NCBI GenBank assembly: GCA_045652445.1
Contig: JAZRUJ010000081.1
Span: 1 to 18,400, forward strand
DNA: 18,400 nt
Reading direction: 5' to 3'
DNA from: RGIG995 sp045652445
Lineage (GTDB): Bacteria > Bacillota > Clostridia > Oscillospirales > UBA644
Made by a program: the position numbers and the translations under genes. The notes under the pieces are model-generated. The model was not told the origin of the DNA, searched no databases, and saw only the letters and a program-made list of their open reading frames with translations. Shown in pieces: positions 7,097-13,574 of the stretch; the first letter of the stretch is position 1, and each line of letters begins with the position of its first letter.

Positions 7097-7120
7097 CCGC
7101 ACCCCTATTATGGGGTGCGG
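7097..7120 (+). other. Hairpin between the coat and connector genes
   Basis: CCGCACCCC (7097-7105) pairs with GGGGTGCGG (7112-7120) around a TATTAT loop. No T-run follows; instead a GGAGG binding site begins at 7126. It could stabilise the coat mRNA 3' end, attenuate transcription, or tune translation of the next gene. Confidence 0.7.
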
Positions 7121-7137
7121 AGACAGGAGGAAACCCC

Positions 7138-7494
7138 ATGGAAGCAATTACAAAAACGGAATTTGACCTGACTTATCAATCCAACGATGTGGATGAAGAA
7201 GAATTTCAACGTCTTTCCCTTTTGGCGTTGGATCTGACCGAACTTCTCTGCTTTGGAAGAGCAGATCAAAAGGAATCTGCCGCAAAGCGTGCCATGAAAG
7301 AAATGATTGCCTACTGGATCGATCGGGGAGGCACGGCTGCCGTCAACGGTTCCTCCAGTCCGAAAAGCGAACGCATCGGCAATTATTCGGTCACAAACCG
7401 GGACGAAACCATTCTTACCCTGAACGGGGTCTCTATCGCACCTTCAGCGTTGGTGATTTTGGACAATGCCGGTCTTCGCAACCGCAATTTGTAA
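7138..7494 (+). CDS. Head-tail connector protein (gp6/gp15-like adaptor)
   Basis: A 118-aa protein directly after the coat gene, where phages encode the adaptor ring joined under the portal. It starts at ATG 7138, seven bases after GGAGG. The first 60 residues are helical (TKTEFDLTYQSNDVDEEEFQ then LSLLALDLTELLCF), and the section near residues 82-90 (KSERIGNYSV) matches the ERIG.YSV segment of HK97 gp6 or SPP1 gp15-type connectors. Its C-terminus is short and ends 12 bp before the next gene. Assignment is from motif and gene order. Confidence 0.65.
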   Translation: MEAITKTEFDLTYQSNDVDEEEFQRLSLLALDLTELLCFGRADQKESAAKRAMKEMIAYWIDRGGTAAVNGSSSPKSERIGNYSVTNRDETILTLNGVSIAPSALVILDNAGLRNRNL

Positions 7495-7506
7495 AGGAGG
7501 AATGGA

Positions 7507-7872
7507 ATGACCGTAACCATTTTTAACCGACTGGGAGAAAACGAAGAGGGGAAGGCAAAATACAAATCCTGCGTTTTTCGAAACGTTTATATTGAAACGA
7601 AACACGCCGCAAACCCGGTCTATTCCGGGGAACGGAACAACGACAATTTTCGCTTGTATCTGTTTACCGACCGGGGATATCTTCCTCCGGAATCCTTTCG
7701 GGAATCCCCCCAGGGACATTGGACGCTGGAACCGGGAGATCTTTTGGCGATGGGGATTCATAAAGAAGTTCCTGCAAATCCCTTTCGCATGAACACCATT
7801 AACGTTTTTTATGCCCGGGATAAATTTCATCATTGGGAGGTGAGCGGACGTGGACAGTTGTTGGAATCGTGA
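7507..7872 (+). CDS. Putative head-closure protein
   Basis: A 121-aa beta-rich protein with start ATG behind AAAGGAGGA. The N-terminus VTIFNRLGENEEGKAKYKSCVFRNVYIE resembles small minor head proteins of Clostridia phages (the DUF6751-like type, recalled and not searched) that sit between connector and tail terminator. Position suggests the stopper that seals the filled head. No catalytic motif is visible. It overlaps the next gene by 23 bp, starting inside its last codons. Confidence 0.5.
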   Translation: MTVTIFNRLGENEEGKAKYKSCVFRNVYIETKHAANPVYSGERNNDNFRLYLFTDRGYLPPESFRESPQGHWTLEPGDLLAMGIHKEVPANPFRMNTINVFYARDKFHHWEVSGRGQLLES

Positions 7873-8287
7873 TTACCGTCAAATTATCGTCAATTTTTTG
7901 TCTCCCGTTACAGGCCCCGTTGCTACGGACTATCTTTCCAACATCGACGGAAGCGTGGCTATGGAAGAACTGCGGGGAGAACCGAATCTAATCTGTTTCA
8001 TTGACGGAAGCCGTATTTCCCGCTATGATTTTAATTTGTACGTCCGCACCAACGGACGGGACACCGCCGCCCGAAAAAAAGCCATGGACACCATTATGAA
8101 AGCGGCAAACCACTGTGCATCGACCCGCCCCTTTGCCGATGCATACGTGGAAATGACGGAGTTTCCTTATCTGTTTAACCGCAATATGTCGGGCAACGAA
8201 GAATACAAAGCTCAATTTTCCATGTTCTTCCGGACGGGAACATCGGGCAATCCCTTAAACATTCCCACACAGGAGGTGGAAGCATGA
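7850..8287 (+). CDS. Putative tail terminator/minor capsid protein
   Basis: A 145-aa protein starting at GTG 7850, with GGGAGGTGAGC just upstream and inside the preceding gene. Residues around 58-72 (RYDFNLYVRTNGRD) and the end (YKAQFSMFFRT) form the beta-helix-beta pattern of tail terminator proteins, which cap the tail tube and join it to the head. In gene order this is the normal slot, between head closure and tail tube. It overlaps the following ATG (ATGA). No strong family motif was recognised. Confidence 0.5.
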   Translation: MDSCWNRDYRQIIVNFLSPVTGPVATDYLSNIDGSVAMEELRGEPNLICFIDGSRISRYDFNLYVRTNGRDTAARKKAMDTIMKAANHCASTRPFADAYVEMTEFPYLFNRNMSGNEEYKAQFSMFFRTGTSGNPLNIPTQEVEA

Positions 8288-8745
8288 TTGAAAAAAGTAA
8301 CGACCGGGTGTGGCTCTACGACAGTTACCTAAAAAAATACTATCTGTTGGGAGCTGGAATTACAAACTTGAAAGAGAGTTATAAAACTGCCGTACTGGAA
8401 ACGCCCAACGTTTTTTCCCCCTTTTGCGGGAGAGAAATTTTATATCACACCGGACAACTGGAATTCGAAGGAGTTTTGGTATCGGATCCCGCCTTGGAAT
8501 ATCTGCTTTCCATGGATATGAAGCGAGGCAAAGATTCTTTGATTACTTTTATTATCGTCAGTCGCAAGAAAATGTTTGCCGAGGGAAGTACTCTTTGTTA
8601 CGGAAAACGGATTGAGGGGGCGGTCTGCATTGAAAATCCCGGCACGGGGGAAGGGGTCTTCGGCTCCCGATTTAAAGGGAAAATTTTATACACAAAAACT
8701 CCGGAAAAGGTGATTTTTGATGAAGCAACACAAACTTACGCCTGA
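8284..8745 (+). CDS. Putative major tail tube protein
   Basis: A 153-aa beta-rich protein without membrane segments, in the tail-tube slot before the Gp15-type chaperone. It begins with SNDRVWLYDSYLKKYYLLGAG, and the end (GVFGSRFKGKILYTKTPEKVIFD) is beta-strand-like with final aromatic and charged residues. Tube proteins polymerise into the hollow tail. The ATG at 8284 follows AGGAGGTGG and overlaps the previous stop. It overlaps the next gene's start by 26 bp. The identity is inferred mainly from order and size. Confidence 0.5.
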   Translation: MIEKSNDRVWLYDSYLKKYYLLGAGITNLKESYKTAVLETPNVFSPFCGREILYHTGQLEFEGVLVSDPALEYLLSMDMKRGKDSLITFIIVSRKKMFAEGSTLCYGKRIEGAVCIENPGTGEGVFGSRFKGKILYTKTPEKVIFDEATQTYA

Positions 8746-9157
8746 TATTTCTTTTCCCGACCGTCTCCCCCAAACCGTAACGGTGGAGGGACAGCAATAT
8801 CCCATTCGGTGGGATTTTGCCGCGGCACTTCGATTTATGGAATACGTGGACACCTCTCAAGACGACGACGAGTGTTTTTTAAAAACAGTTTTGGAAATTT
8901 GGTATCCCCGGGTGCCGGAAAACCGAGACGAAGCATTGACTCAAGCCATCAAATTTTATTGCGGCGGAGATCTTCCGGGGGCGGGATATTATACCCCTGC
9001 CTTTGCACCGTCGGAAGATCACACCACACTTTACGAGGGATTTCGAGAACAATTCGGGATTGATCTGAAACAAGATCCGGTACACTGGTGGGTCTTTCGT
9101 CAATTATTACAATCCTTTCAGGAAAGGAGAAAAACATTGTGGAAAACCAACCCATAA
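8720..9157 (+). CDS. Gp15-family tail assembly chaperone-like protein
   Basis: A 145-aa protein with the Gp15 (PF06854-type) signature: a N-terminal YPIRWDFAAALRFMEYVD segment (about 27-44), then LYEGFREQFGIDL (about 102-114) followed by VHWWVFRQLLQSF (about 119-131). The family lies between tail tube and tape measure and is thought to chaperone tape-measure assembly. The start is ATG 8720 with AAAAGG upstream, in preference to the in-frame TTG at 8717. The protein ends sooner than usual, missing the C-terminal F..I..YR part. A 49-aa frame in the -1 phase overlaps its end; no canonical slippery heptamer was seen there. Confidence 0.72.
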   Translation: MKQHKLTPDISFPDRLPQTVTVEGQQYPIRWDFAAALRFMEYVDTSQDDDECFLKTVLEIWYPRVPENRDEALTQAIKFYCGGDLPGAGYYTPAFAPSEDHTTLYEGFREQFGIDLKQDPVHWWVFRQLLQSFQERRKTLWKTNP

Positions 9158-9288
9158 CCAACCCTACGTTGCAACGAGAAGAATTACCGCCTTTGGTATT
9201 CCGGCGACCGGAACCCAGAGATGAGACCGACCGCATCGGACGGGAAATTGTCCGCCGATTGGTGGAAGCGGGGGTGGTAGAACCGTGA
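9139..9288 (+). CDS. 49-aa protein in the tape-measure position, unrecognised
   Basis: This short frame starts at GTG 9139, eight bases after GGAAAGGAGA, and overlaps the hub gene by 4 bp (GTGA), so it sits tightly in the operon. The protein is charged, with a proline-rich middle (EELPPLVFRRPEPRDE) and a C-terminal helix (RIGREIVRRLVEAGVVEP). In siphophages and myophages this position holds the tape-measure gene, usually over 1.5 kb. Nothing in these 49 residues resembles a tape-measure coiled coil except the final helix. It could be a new small tail protein, a regulator, or the stub of a deleted tape measure. Confidence 0.6.
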   Translation: MENQPITNPTLQREELPPLVFRRPEPRDETDRIGREIVRRLVEAGVVEP

Positions 9289-10337
9289 TCAAATTAACCA
9301 TCGGATCCATTGACCACACCTCCGCATTACAGGAAGGAACGTTGGTGATCCGGCAATACGACACCCTGCGATCCTCCTTTCGGGCAACGCTGTTTTTTGG
9401 AGAAACTCCCCGAAATCTTCCCAAGGCGGGACAAGAAATTCTTGTAACCGAAAACGATGACCTACTTTGGGGCGGAATTTTAGTAGAAACCGAACAAGTT
9501 TGCCACAGCCCCCAAAGTTTTACCATGACGCTCCGAGGACAAGGGTACGAACAGATTTTGCAACGGTACTGCCTTCCCGGAATTACGGTCAATCAAATGA
9601 CTCCGTCCCAGGCAGTTCGTTGGATTTTTCAGAACTATCTCAACCCCCAAGATCAGTTGGTTTTAGGAGAAGTGGAAGAGGGACAATCCCCTCATTATAC
9701 TTACACCTTTTCTCCCGCAAAAGCCTCTTCTGTTTTTGACCGATTGGCAAAAGAAAACGGCTTTGTATGGTGGATTGATAAAAACAAAACTTTTTATATG
9801 AAAGCCCATATCCCCCATGTGGAAAATAGGTTTGTAATTGATTTAAAAACCAGTCAGTCCAATGGCTTAATGGATATTCAAACATTGGTATTCCGGCAAT
9901 CGACGGCAGACTTCAAGAATACGCAATTTGTGTATAATCGAAATAACGGTGTGGAAGGCGTATCTCGAGACAGTGAACGATTGCAAGAACTGGCGAACCG
10001 TTACGGGGGAGGCGAATACGGAGGGGCTGCCACAAACTCCGCCGTAGTCAATCAAAACCAAGCGAACCTGGTCGCCTATGAAATTCTCAATTCCTCTCCG
10101 GGGCTAGGCGAAATCGAATTTACCACCGATCAATCGGGATTTTATCCGGGGCAAAACATAAGTGTAGTTGCCCCTGTCTGCGGAATCAAAGAGGCTCGGT
10201 ATTTTTGCATTACCGAAATCAATGCTGTCTATTTTTACAATCGATTCCGCTATACCGTCACCGCGAAAGAGACCGGTGGGTCTGCCCTGTCTACGTCCCG
10301 CTGGGAAGCAATGTTGGCGGGAGACCGAATCAACTAA
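9285..10337 (+). CDS. Tail hub / tail-associated protein (XkdQ/gp27-like)
   Basis: A 350-aa protein starting at GTG 9285. Its layout matches distal-tail hub proteins: an N-terminal beta domain (YDTLRSSFRATLFFGE then LLWGGILVETE, about 25-70), a domain with TPSQAVRWIFQNYL (105-118) typical of gp27/XkdQ-like proteins, a central part with FVWWIDKNKTFYMK, then a C-terminal beta region (FYPGQNISVV then YFCITEINAVYFYNRFRYTVTA). Such hubs close the tail tip and anchor lysins or fibres. A separate Dit gene is not seen. A long gene with no interruption supports selection on tail function. Confidence 0.7.
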   Translation: MIKLTIGSIDHTSALQEGTLVIRQYDTLRSSFRATLFFGETPRNLPKAGQEILVTENDDLLWGGILVETEQVCHSPQSFTMTLRGQGYEQILQRYCLPGITVNQMTPSQAVRWIFQNYLNPQDQLVLGEVEEGQSPHYTYTFSPAKASSVFDRLAKENGFVWWIDKNKTFYMKAHIPHVENRFVIDLKTSQSNGLMDIQTLVFRQSTADFKNTQFVYNRNNGVEGVSRDSERLQELANRYGGGEYGGAATNSAVVNQNQANLVAYEILNSSPGLGEIEFTTDQSGFYPGQNISVVAPVCGIKEARYFCITEINAVYFYNRFRYTVTAKETGGSALSTSRWEAMLAGDRIN

Positions 10338-10353
10338 ACAGAGGTGAAAACCA

Positions 10354-10911
10354 ATGATTTTTAAACAATACTTACCTTTCCGCTTTTCCCGGGACGGCTG
10401 GATCCCCAACCGATTACGGTTGCATTTTGTCAAAGGTTCCGCACAAGCATGGGAAACGGAATTAAATCATATCAAAAAAACCGCACATTATTACATGGCA
10501 AAGGACGGAACGGTAACCGCCTTGACGCCCCTTTCTGCCGCAGCCACCTATCTTGGAAGCCTTGCAAAAGGCGAAGATTCTCCCGGGAAACAAGGGATTC
10601 TTGTGCTGATCGAGGGAGAAGAATGTTCCAAGGAACAACAAGAATCCTTGCTTCGGCTGTTGAAAAGGATTCAACAGGAAGTTTTGCGGATCTACGGAGA
10701 ACCCTTTCCCTTTTGCAGAGAACGAATCACCGCCGACGGAACACTTCCCCTGGAAGAACTGTTGGAGGAAGGGTACGTAGTTCCCGAAGATCAGACCCTT
10801 TATCGGGTGCAAACGGGGACGTATCGCACCAAGGATCTTGCGGAAGATAGCATTGAACGGCTGCAAAAAGCGGGGATCGCCGCCTATATTACGGAGGTAA
10901 AATACCAATGA
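10354..10911 (+). CDS. Degenerate amidase-like protein with C-terminal SPOR domain
   Basis: A 185-aa protein with two parts. Residues 20-110 resemble the amidase_2 (T7 lysozyme/PGRP) fold: LRLHF with H24 at the first zinc-ligand position, then AHYYMAKDGTVTALTP (44-59), then GILVLIEG and a long helix. The later His and Cys or Asp ligands of active amidases are not evident; that region reads FCRERITADGTLP, so catalysis is doubtful. Residues 149-182 (LYRVQTGTYRTKDLAEDS then LQKAGIAAYITEV) are a SPOR repeat, which binds denuded peptidoglycan. The gene lies 16 bp after the hub gene and overlaps the next start. It is probably a tail-tip wall-binding or wall-cutting protein. Confidence 0.65.
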   Translation: MIFKQYLPFRFSRDGWIPNRLRLHFVKGSAQAWETELNHIKKTAHYYMAKDGTVTALTPLSAAATYLGSLAKGEDSPGKQGILVLIEGEECSKEQQESLLRLLKRIQQEVLRIYGEPFPFCRERITADGTLPLEELLEEGYVVPEDQTLYRVQTGTYRTKDLAEDSIERLQKAGIAAYITEVKYQ

Positions 10912-11363
10912 TTCAAACCTTATATTTAACCATGACAGGAGATATTTCCGAGGAAGAAGCCTTTGCGGTTCGTTCCGACAAAGACCTTTCGGTATTGCAG
11001 TGTATTCTTCGGGGGTATCACAATCAACCGAGAGACACCGCCCTGTTGCGGGCAACAAAGCCTGACGGCATGGTTTGTTATCTTTCGGGTATTCCCGAAG
11101 GAGAAAACGCTTTTCGCTTTACGCTGACCGAACAAATGACCACCGTTCCGGGAGACGTCGTGTGTGACGTAAGCATTCACCGGGGAACGGGGACCATTTC
11201 CAGCGATCAGTTTGTTTTGAAAGTTCGCCCTCCCTCTGCGGCGGGAGAAATGACCCAGAGCGAAAGCGAATACTTGGGATTTACGGATTTAATCATCAAT
11301 ACCGTAGATGCCCACGAACTTTCCCTCAACTCAATTGACGCTATATGGGAGGATGCAAATTAA
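10908..11363 (+). CDS. Putative baseplate upper protein (BppU-like) / fibre attachment
   Basis: A 151-aa beta-rich protein with no Cys-rich or membrane parts. Its layout (D.SVLQCILRGY, YLSGIPEGENAFRFTLTEQM, VPGDVVCDVSIHRGTGTISSDQFVLKV) resembles the N-terminal BppU/DUF2479 domain that attaches receptor-binding proteins, ending with an acidic helix (about 125-151). No separate receptor-binding fibre follows, so any host contact would have to come from this protein or from elsewhere in the genome. Start ATG behind GGAGGT overlaps the previous stop. Confidence is moderate for family and low for exact role. Confidence 0.5.
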   Translation: MIQTLYLTMTGDISEEEAFAVRSDKDLSVLQCILRGYHNQPRDTALLRATKPDGMVCYLSGIPEGENAFRFTLTEQMTTVPGDVVCDVSIHRGTGTISSDQFVLKVRPPSAAGEMTQSESEYLGFTDLIINTVDAHELSLNSIDAIWEDAN

Positions 11364-11488
11364 TGTATTATTTAGGAGAAAGCGGTTTGCGGTATTTAGT
11401 TAAAAAAATCGTAGCCCGCATCGTTGCCTTGGAAAACGCCGTAAAAGCCCTTTCCGCCAAAGGAATTGACTCGGGAGACGACGCATGA
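11363..11488 (+). CDS. 41-aa small protein between baseplate-like and membrane genes
   Basis: The sequence starts MYYLGESGLRYLVKKIVARI and continues as an amphipathic helix rich in Ala, Lys and Val (ALENAVKALSAK). ATG 11363 overlaps the previous TAA by one base and has GGGAGG about ten bases upstream; its TGA overlaps the next ATG. This tight packing and the clear ribosome site support a real gene despite its size. Tailed phages of Clostridia often have an XkdX-like or similar short protein here. Function is unknown. Confidence 0.65.
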   Translation: MYYLGESGLRYLVKKIVARIVALENAVKALSAKGIDSGDDA

Positions 11489-11748
11489 TGTGGCAAAATA
11501 TTATTACAGCGGCGGCAGTAGTCAGCGGACTTACCATTCTGGGAACGGCGGCGGTCAAGATCGTAAAATTTTGGCTGGATCAGAAAAACCAGGATCGGGA
11601 AATCGACCAGGTCAAACGGGAAATGGGACTGATCTGCTACGGCGTTCTCGCCTGTTTGGACGGGCTGAAACAAATGGGCTGTGACGGAAACGTGACCCAG
11701 GCAAAAAACGATTTGGAAAAATATCTGAACAAGACCGCCCACAAGTAA
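11485..11748 (+). CDS. Small membrane protein, holin-associated
   Basis: An 87-aa protein. One N-terminal membrane segment (about residues 5-27, ITAAAVVSGLTILGTAAVKIV) precedes a charged helix and a conserved-looking tail with LICYGVLACLDGLKQMGC (49-66) and LEKYLNKTAHK. Proteins of this shape recur just before the holin in Clostridia prophages, where they are mostly unnamed. It is probably an accessory to lysis or the tail. Start ATG 11485 (a second ATG lies at 11488) overlaps the preceding stop. Confidence 0.7.
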   Translation: MMWQNIITAAAVVSGLTILGTAAVKIVKFWLDQKNQDREIDQVKREMGLICYGVLACLDGLKQMGCDGNVTQAKNDLEKYLNKTAHK

Positions 11749-11765
11749 GAGAGGAATTTTTCAAA

Positions 11766-11978
11766 ATGAAAGAATGGCTTTATCGAGCATTAAGAACCTT
11801 TGGGCAGGCAATGTTGGGGTATCTTGCCGCCAATTTATTGGCAACCGTCACCCAAGCGGACGTAAGCGATCCGACGGGGTTTGCAAACACCCTGTTAGGC
11901 TTGTTTGCAGCGGCGGTGGCGGCAGGAATTGCCGCATTGATGAACCGGGGAAAAGGAGGAAGCACCGATGACGAATAA
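11766..11978 (+). CDS. Holin, phage r1t-like
   Basis: A 70-aa protein with two membrane segments (about residues 12-28 and 41-60), a short loop, and a charged C-terminus. It starts with the r1t-type pattern W.YRALRTFGQAMLGYLAANL. Holins form membrane lesions that release the endolysin to the wall, timing lysis. It lies directly before the endolysin and overlaps it by 11 bp. AGAGAGGAA precedes ATG 11766. Confidence 0.8.
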   Translation: MKEWLYRALRTFGQAMLGYLAANLLATVTQADVSDPTGFANTLLGLFAAAVAAGIAALMNRGKGGSTDDE

Positions 11979-12738
11979 AGAATTTGTTGCAAAACTTCTG
12001 GAGATTGCAAAAAATCACAAAACCGTTTACATGATGGGAACTTTTGGGGCACCGGTCAGCGAAAGTTTGATTCTGCAGAAAGCAAAGCAGTATCCGGATT
12101 ATTATTCTGCCGGCCGCCGGAATCTGTTAAAAGGACAGATTTCCCTGGGGGCGTGGGCCTTTGACTGCGTAGGACTGATCAAAGGGGTTCTGTGGGGCTG
12201 GAATGGGGACCGCACCGTAAATTTCGGTGGGGCAAAATACCGGGCAAAGGACGTTCCCGATATTTCCGCAAATACTATGGCAAACCGTTGTCTGGAACGC
12301 TGTGAAACCATGGAAAATATTCTTCCCGGAGAAGCGGTCTACATGAATCGACACATCGGCGTTTACGTAGGAAACGGCAAGGTAGTGGAATCTACGTTGA
12401 TCGGAAACTACGACGGAGTCGTGATCACCGACCTTTCTTTCCGCAAGTGGCTGGGGCATGGGAAATTGCCTTGGATCACCTATGAAACGGAAGAAAAACC
12501 CGTAGAAAAAGAACCGGAAATGATTCCTGCATCTCCCATTCAGGTGGGTGATACGGTCTATTTTTCCGGAGGAAAACACTACGTTTCTTCCAACGGAAGT
12601 TTAGGATACAAAGCAAAGCCCGGCTCCGCAAAGGTGACCCACTTCGTTGCCGGACGAAAACACCCGTATCATGTGATCCATACCGATAAAACGTCCAACG
12701 TTCATGGCTGGGTCAACGCAGAAACCCTTTCCAAGTAA
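11968..12738 (+). CDS. Endolysin, NlpC/P60-like peptidase with C-terminal SH3-like part
   Basis: A 256-aa cytoplasmic lysin with no signal peptide; release would need the holin. The N-terminal domain carries the catalytic Cys in AFDCVGLIKG (C67) and a His in RHIGVYVG (H129), the arrangement of NlpC/P60-type cysteine peptidases that cut cross-bridges in peptidoglycan. The C-terminal part (residues about 187-256, PIQVGDTVYFSGGKHY then NVHGWVNAETLSK) resembles a small SH3-like wall-binding domain found in Clostridia phage lysins. The ATG overlaps the holin stop. A terminator begins right after, marking the cassette's end. Confidence 0.88.
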   Translation: MTNKEFVAKLLEIAKNHKTVYMMGTFGAPVSESLILQKAKQYPDYYSAGRRNLLKGQISLGAWAFDCVGLIKGVLWGWNGDRTVNFGGAKYRAKDVPDISANTMANRCLERCETMENILPGEAVYMNRHIGVYVGNGKVVESTLIGNYDGVVITDLSFRKWLGHGKLPWITYETEEKPVEKEPEMIPASPIQVGDTVYFSGGKHYVSSNGSLGYKAKPGSAKVTHFVAGRKHPYHVIHTDKTSNVHGWVNAETLSK

Positions 12739-12740
12739 CA

Positions 12741-12774
12741 AAAAAAGAGGTTCGTTTTTTACGAACCTCTTTTC
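12741..12774 (+). terminator. Terminator of the phage-like cassette
   Basis: AAAAGAGGTTCGT (12743-12755) pairs with ACGAACCTCTTTT (12761-12773) around a TTTTT loop, directly after the endolysin stop. A-runs and T-runs on both sides could serve both strands. Confidence 0.9.
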
Positions 12775-12776
12775 TA

Positions 12777-12804
12777 TTGACAATTTGGGAAAACGTGATA
12801 TAAT
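12777..12804 (+). promoter_or_regulatory. Promoter of the YgjP-like gene
   Basis: TTGACA (12777-12782) and TATAAT (12799-12804) are 16 bp apart, with a TGa extension before the -10. It begins immediately after the cassette terminator. Confidence 0.92.
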
Positions 12805-12826
12805 AAACTTATTGAGAGGTGATCCT

Positions 12827-13333
12827 ATGGAATACCGTCTGATTCGCTCCCGAAGAAAGACGATCGCATTACAAGTCTGCCCCGACGGTTCGGTGGAGAT
12901 ACGGGCTCCTAAAAGAATGAGCCAAAAAGAGATCGACGCCTTTGTTTTTCGCCACAAAGATTGGCTGGAATCCGCAGTCAAAAGAGCGAAAATCCGCAAT
13001 TTCAGAGAGCGGGAAATTGACGCCCGGGAACAAGAACTTCGAACAAAAGCGGCAGATTATCTTCCGAAAAAAACCATGGAATGGGCAGCAATCATGGGAG
13101 TTTGCCCCACGTCAATCAAAATCACCTCGGCAAAAACCCGTTTTGGGTCCTGCAGTCCAAAAAACGGCATTTGCTACTCCTGGCGGCTGATGGCATATCC
13201 CCCGGAGGCAATAGATTACGTCGTTGTTCATGAACTTGCACATATCGTACAGAAAAACCACTCGGCTAAATTTTACGCCGTCGTTTCCCGAATTCTGCCC
13301 GATTGGAAAGACCGGAGAAAATTGCTGCAATAA
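12827..13333 (+). CDS. YgjP-like zinc metallopeptidase (M48-like, DUF45)
   Basis: A 168-aa cytoplasmic protein. The start at ATG 12827 was chosen because AGGTGATC lies at good spacing and the promoter precedes it; longer versions would run through the promoter. The N-terminal half (RRKTIALQV then VEIRAPKRMS) and TRFGSCSPKNGICYSWRL (about 104-121) are hallmarks of the family. The zinc site is HELAH (135-139), with H145 in KNHSAKFY completing a typical HELAH-N6-H. Substrates are largely unknown; relatives are linked to restriction and DNA-maintenance loci or stand alone. It is outside the cassette and has its own promoter and terminator. Confidence 0.9.
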   Translation: MEYRLIRSRRKTIALQVCPDGSVEIRAPKRMSQKEIDAFVFRHKDWLESAVKRAKIRNFREREIDAREQELRTKAADYLPKKTMEWAAIMGVCPTSIKITSAKTRFGSCSPKNGICYSWRLMAYPPEAIDYVVVHELAHIVQKNHSAKFYAVVSRILPDWKDRRKLLQ

Positions 13334-13370
13334 AACCGCGAAAGAGAAATCTTCCGCGGTTGTTTTTTTA
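13334..13370. terminator. Bidirectional terminator between ygjP-like and DUF6472-like genes
   Basis: AACCGCG (13334-13340) pairs with CGCGGTT (13355-13361), extended by AAGA/TCTT inside. T-run GTTTTTTT follows on the plus strand; on the minus strand TTTTATT follows. The two flanking genes converge here. Confidence 0.88.
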
Positions 13371-13565
13371 ATTTTGTTTTTGAACGCTTTTATATTCGTC
13401 GTACCACCGAAAATAAGGACAGGTGGAGCCGGGACGGGAATAATACAACGCCTCGTCTTCATCCAAAGTCAAACTGCAAGCCATACAATCAAAGGCTTCG
13501 TCAAACTCATAATAAAGACAGCATTCGCAACGGCTTTGGGGTTTCTTTTGTTGTGCCATATCCAT
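13368..13565 (-). CDS. DUF6472-like cysteine-rich small protein
   Basis: A 65-aa acidic protein (58-65 depending on start). It carries C13, C15, C16, C27, C30 and C49, an arrangement suited to metal or redox chemistry. The central LTLDEDEALYY and end CPYFRWYDEYKSVQKQ match the small DUF6472 type I recall from Clostridia (not searched). It lies 9 bp after galT on the same strand, so it is likely cotranscribed. The second ATG (MAQQ, at 13559) is better spaced from GGAAAGGG than the first. Function is unknown. Confidence 0.75.
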   Translation of the reverse strand: MDMAQQKKPQSRCECCLYYEFDEAFDCMACSLTLDEDEALYYSRPGSTCPYFRWYDEYKSVQKQN

Positions 13566-13574
13566 TCCCTTTCC

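Noticed and set aside
9122..9157. Programmed -1 frameshift joining the Gp15-type chaperone and the 49-aa frame
   Set aside because: The 49-aa frame is in the -1 phase, but the A-run there does not form a canonical X-XXY-YYZ heptamer and the small frame has its own GTG and ribosome site. It stays possible but unsupported.
2311..12776. Prophage attachment sites flanking the cassette
   Set aside because: I saw no convincing direct repeat in both flanks and no integrase; the nearby tRNA genes are over 1.2 kb away across the CPBP gene.
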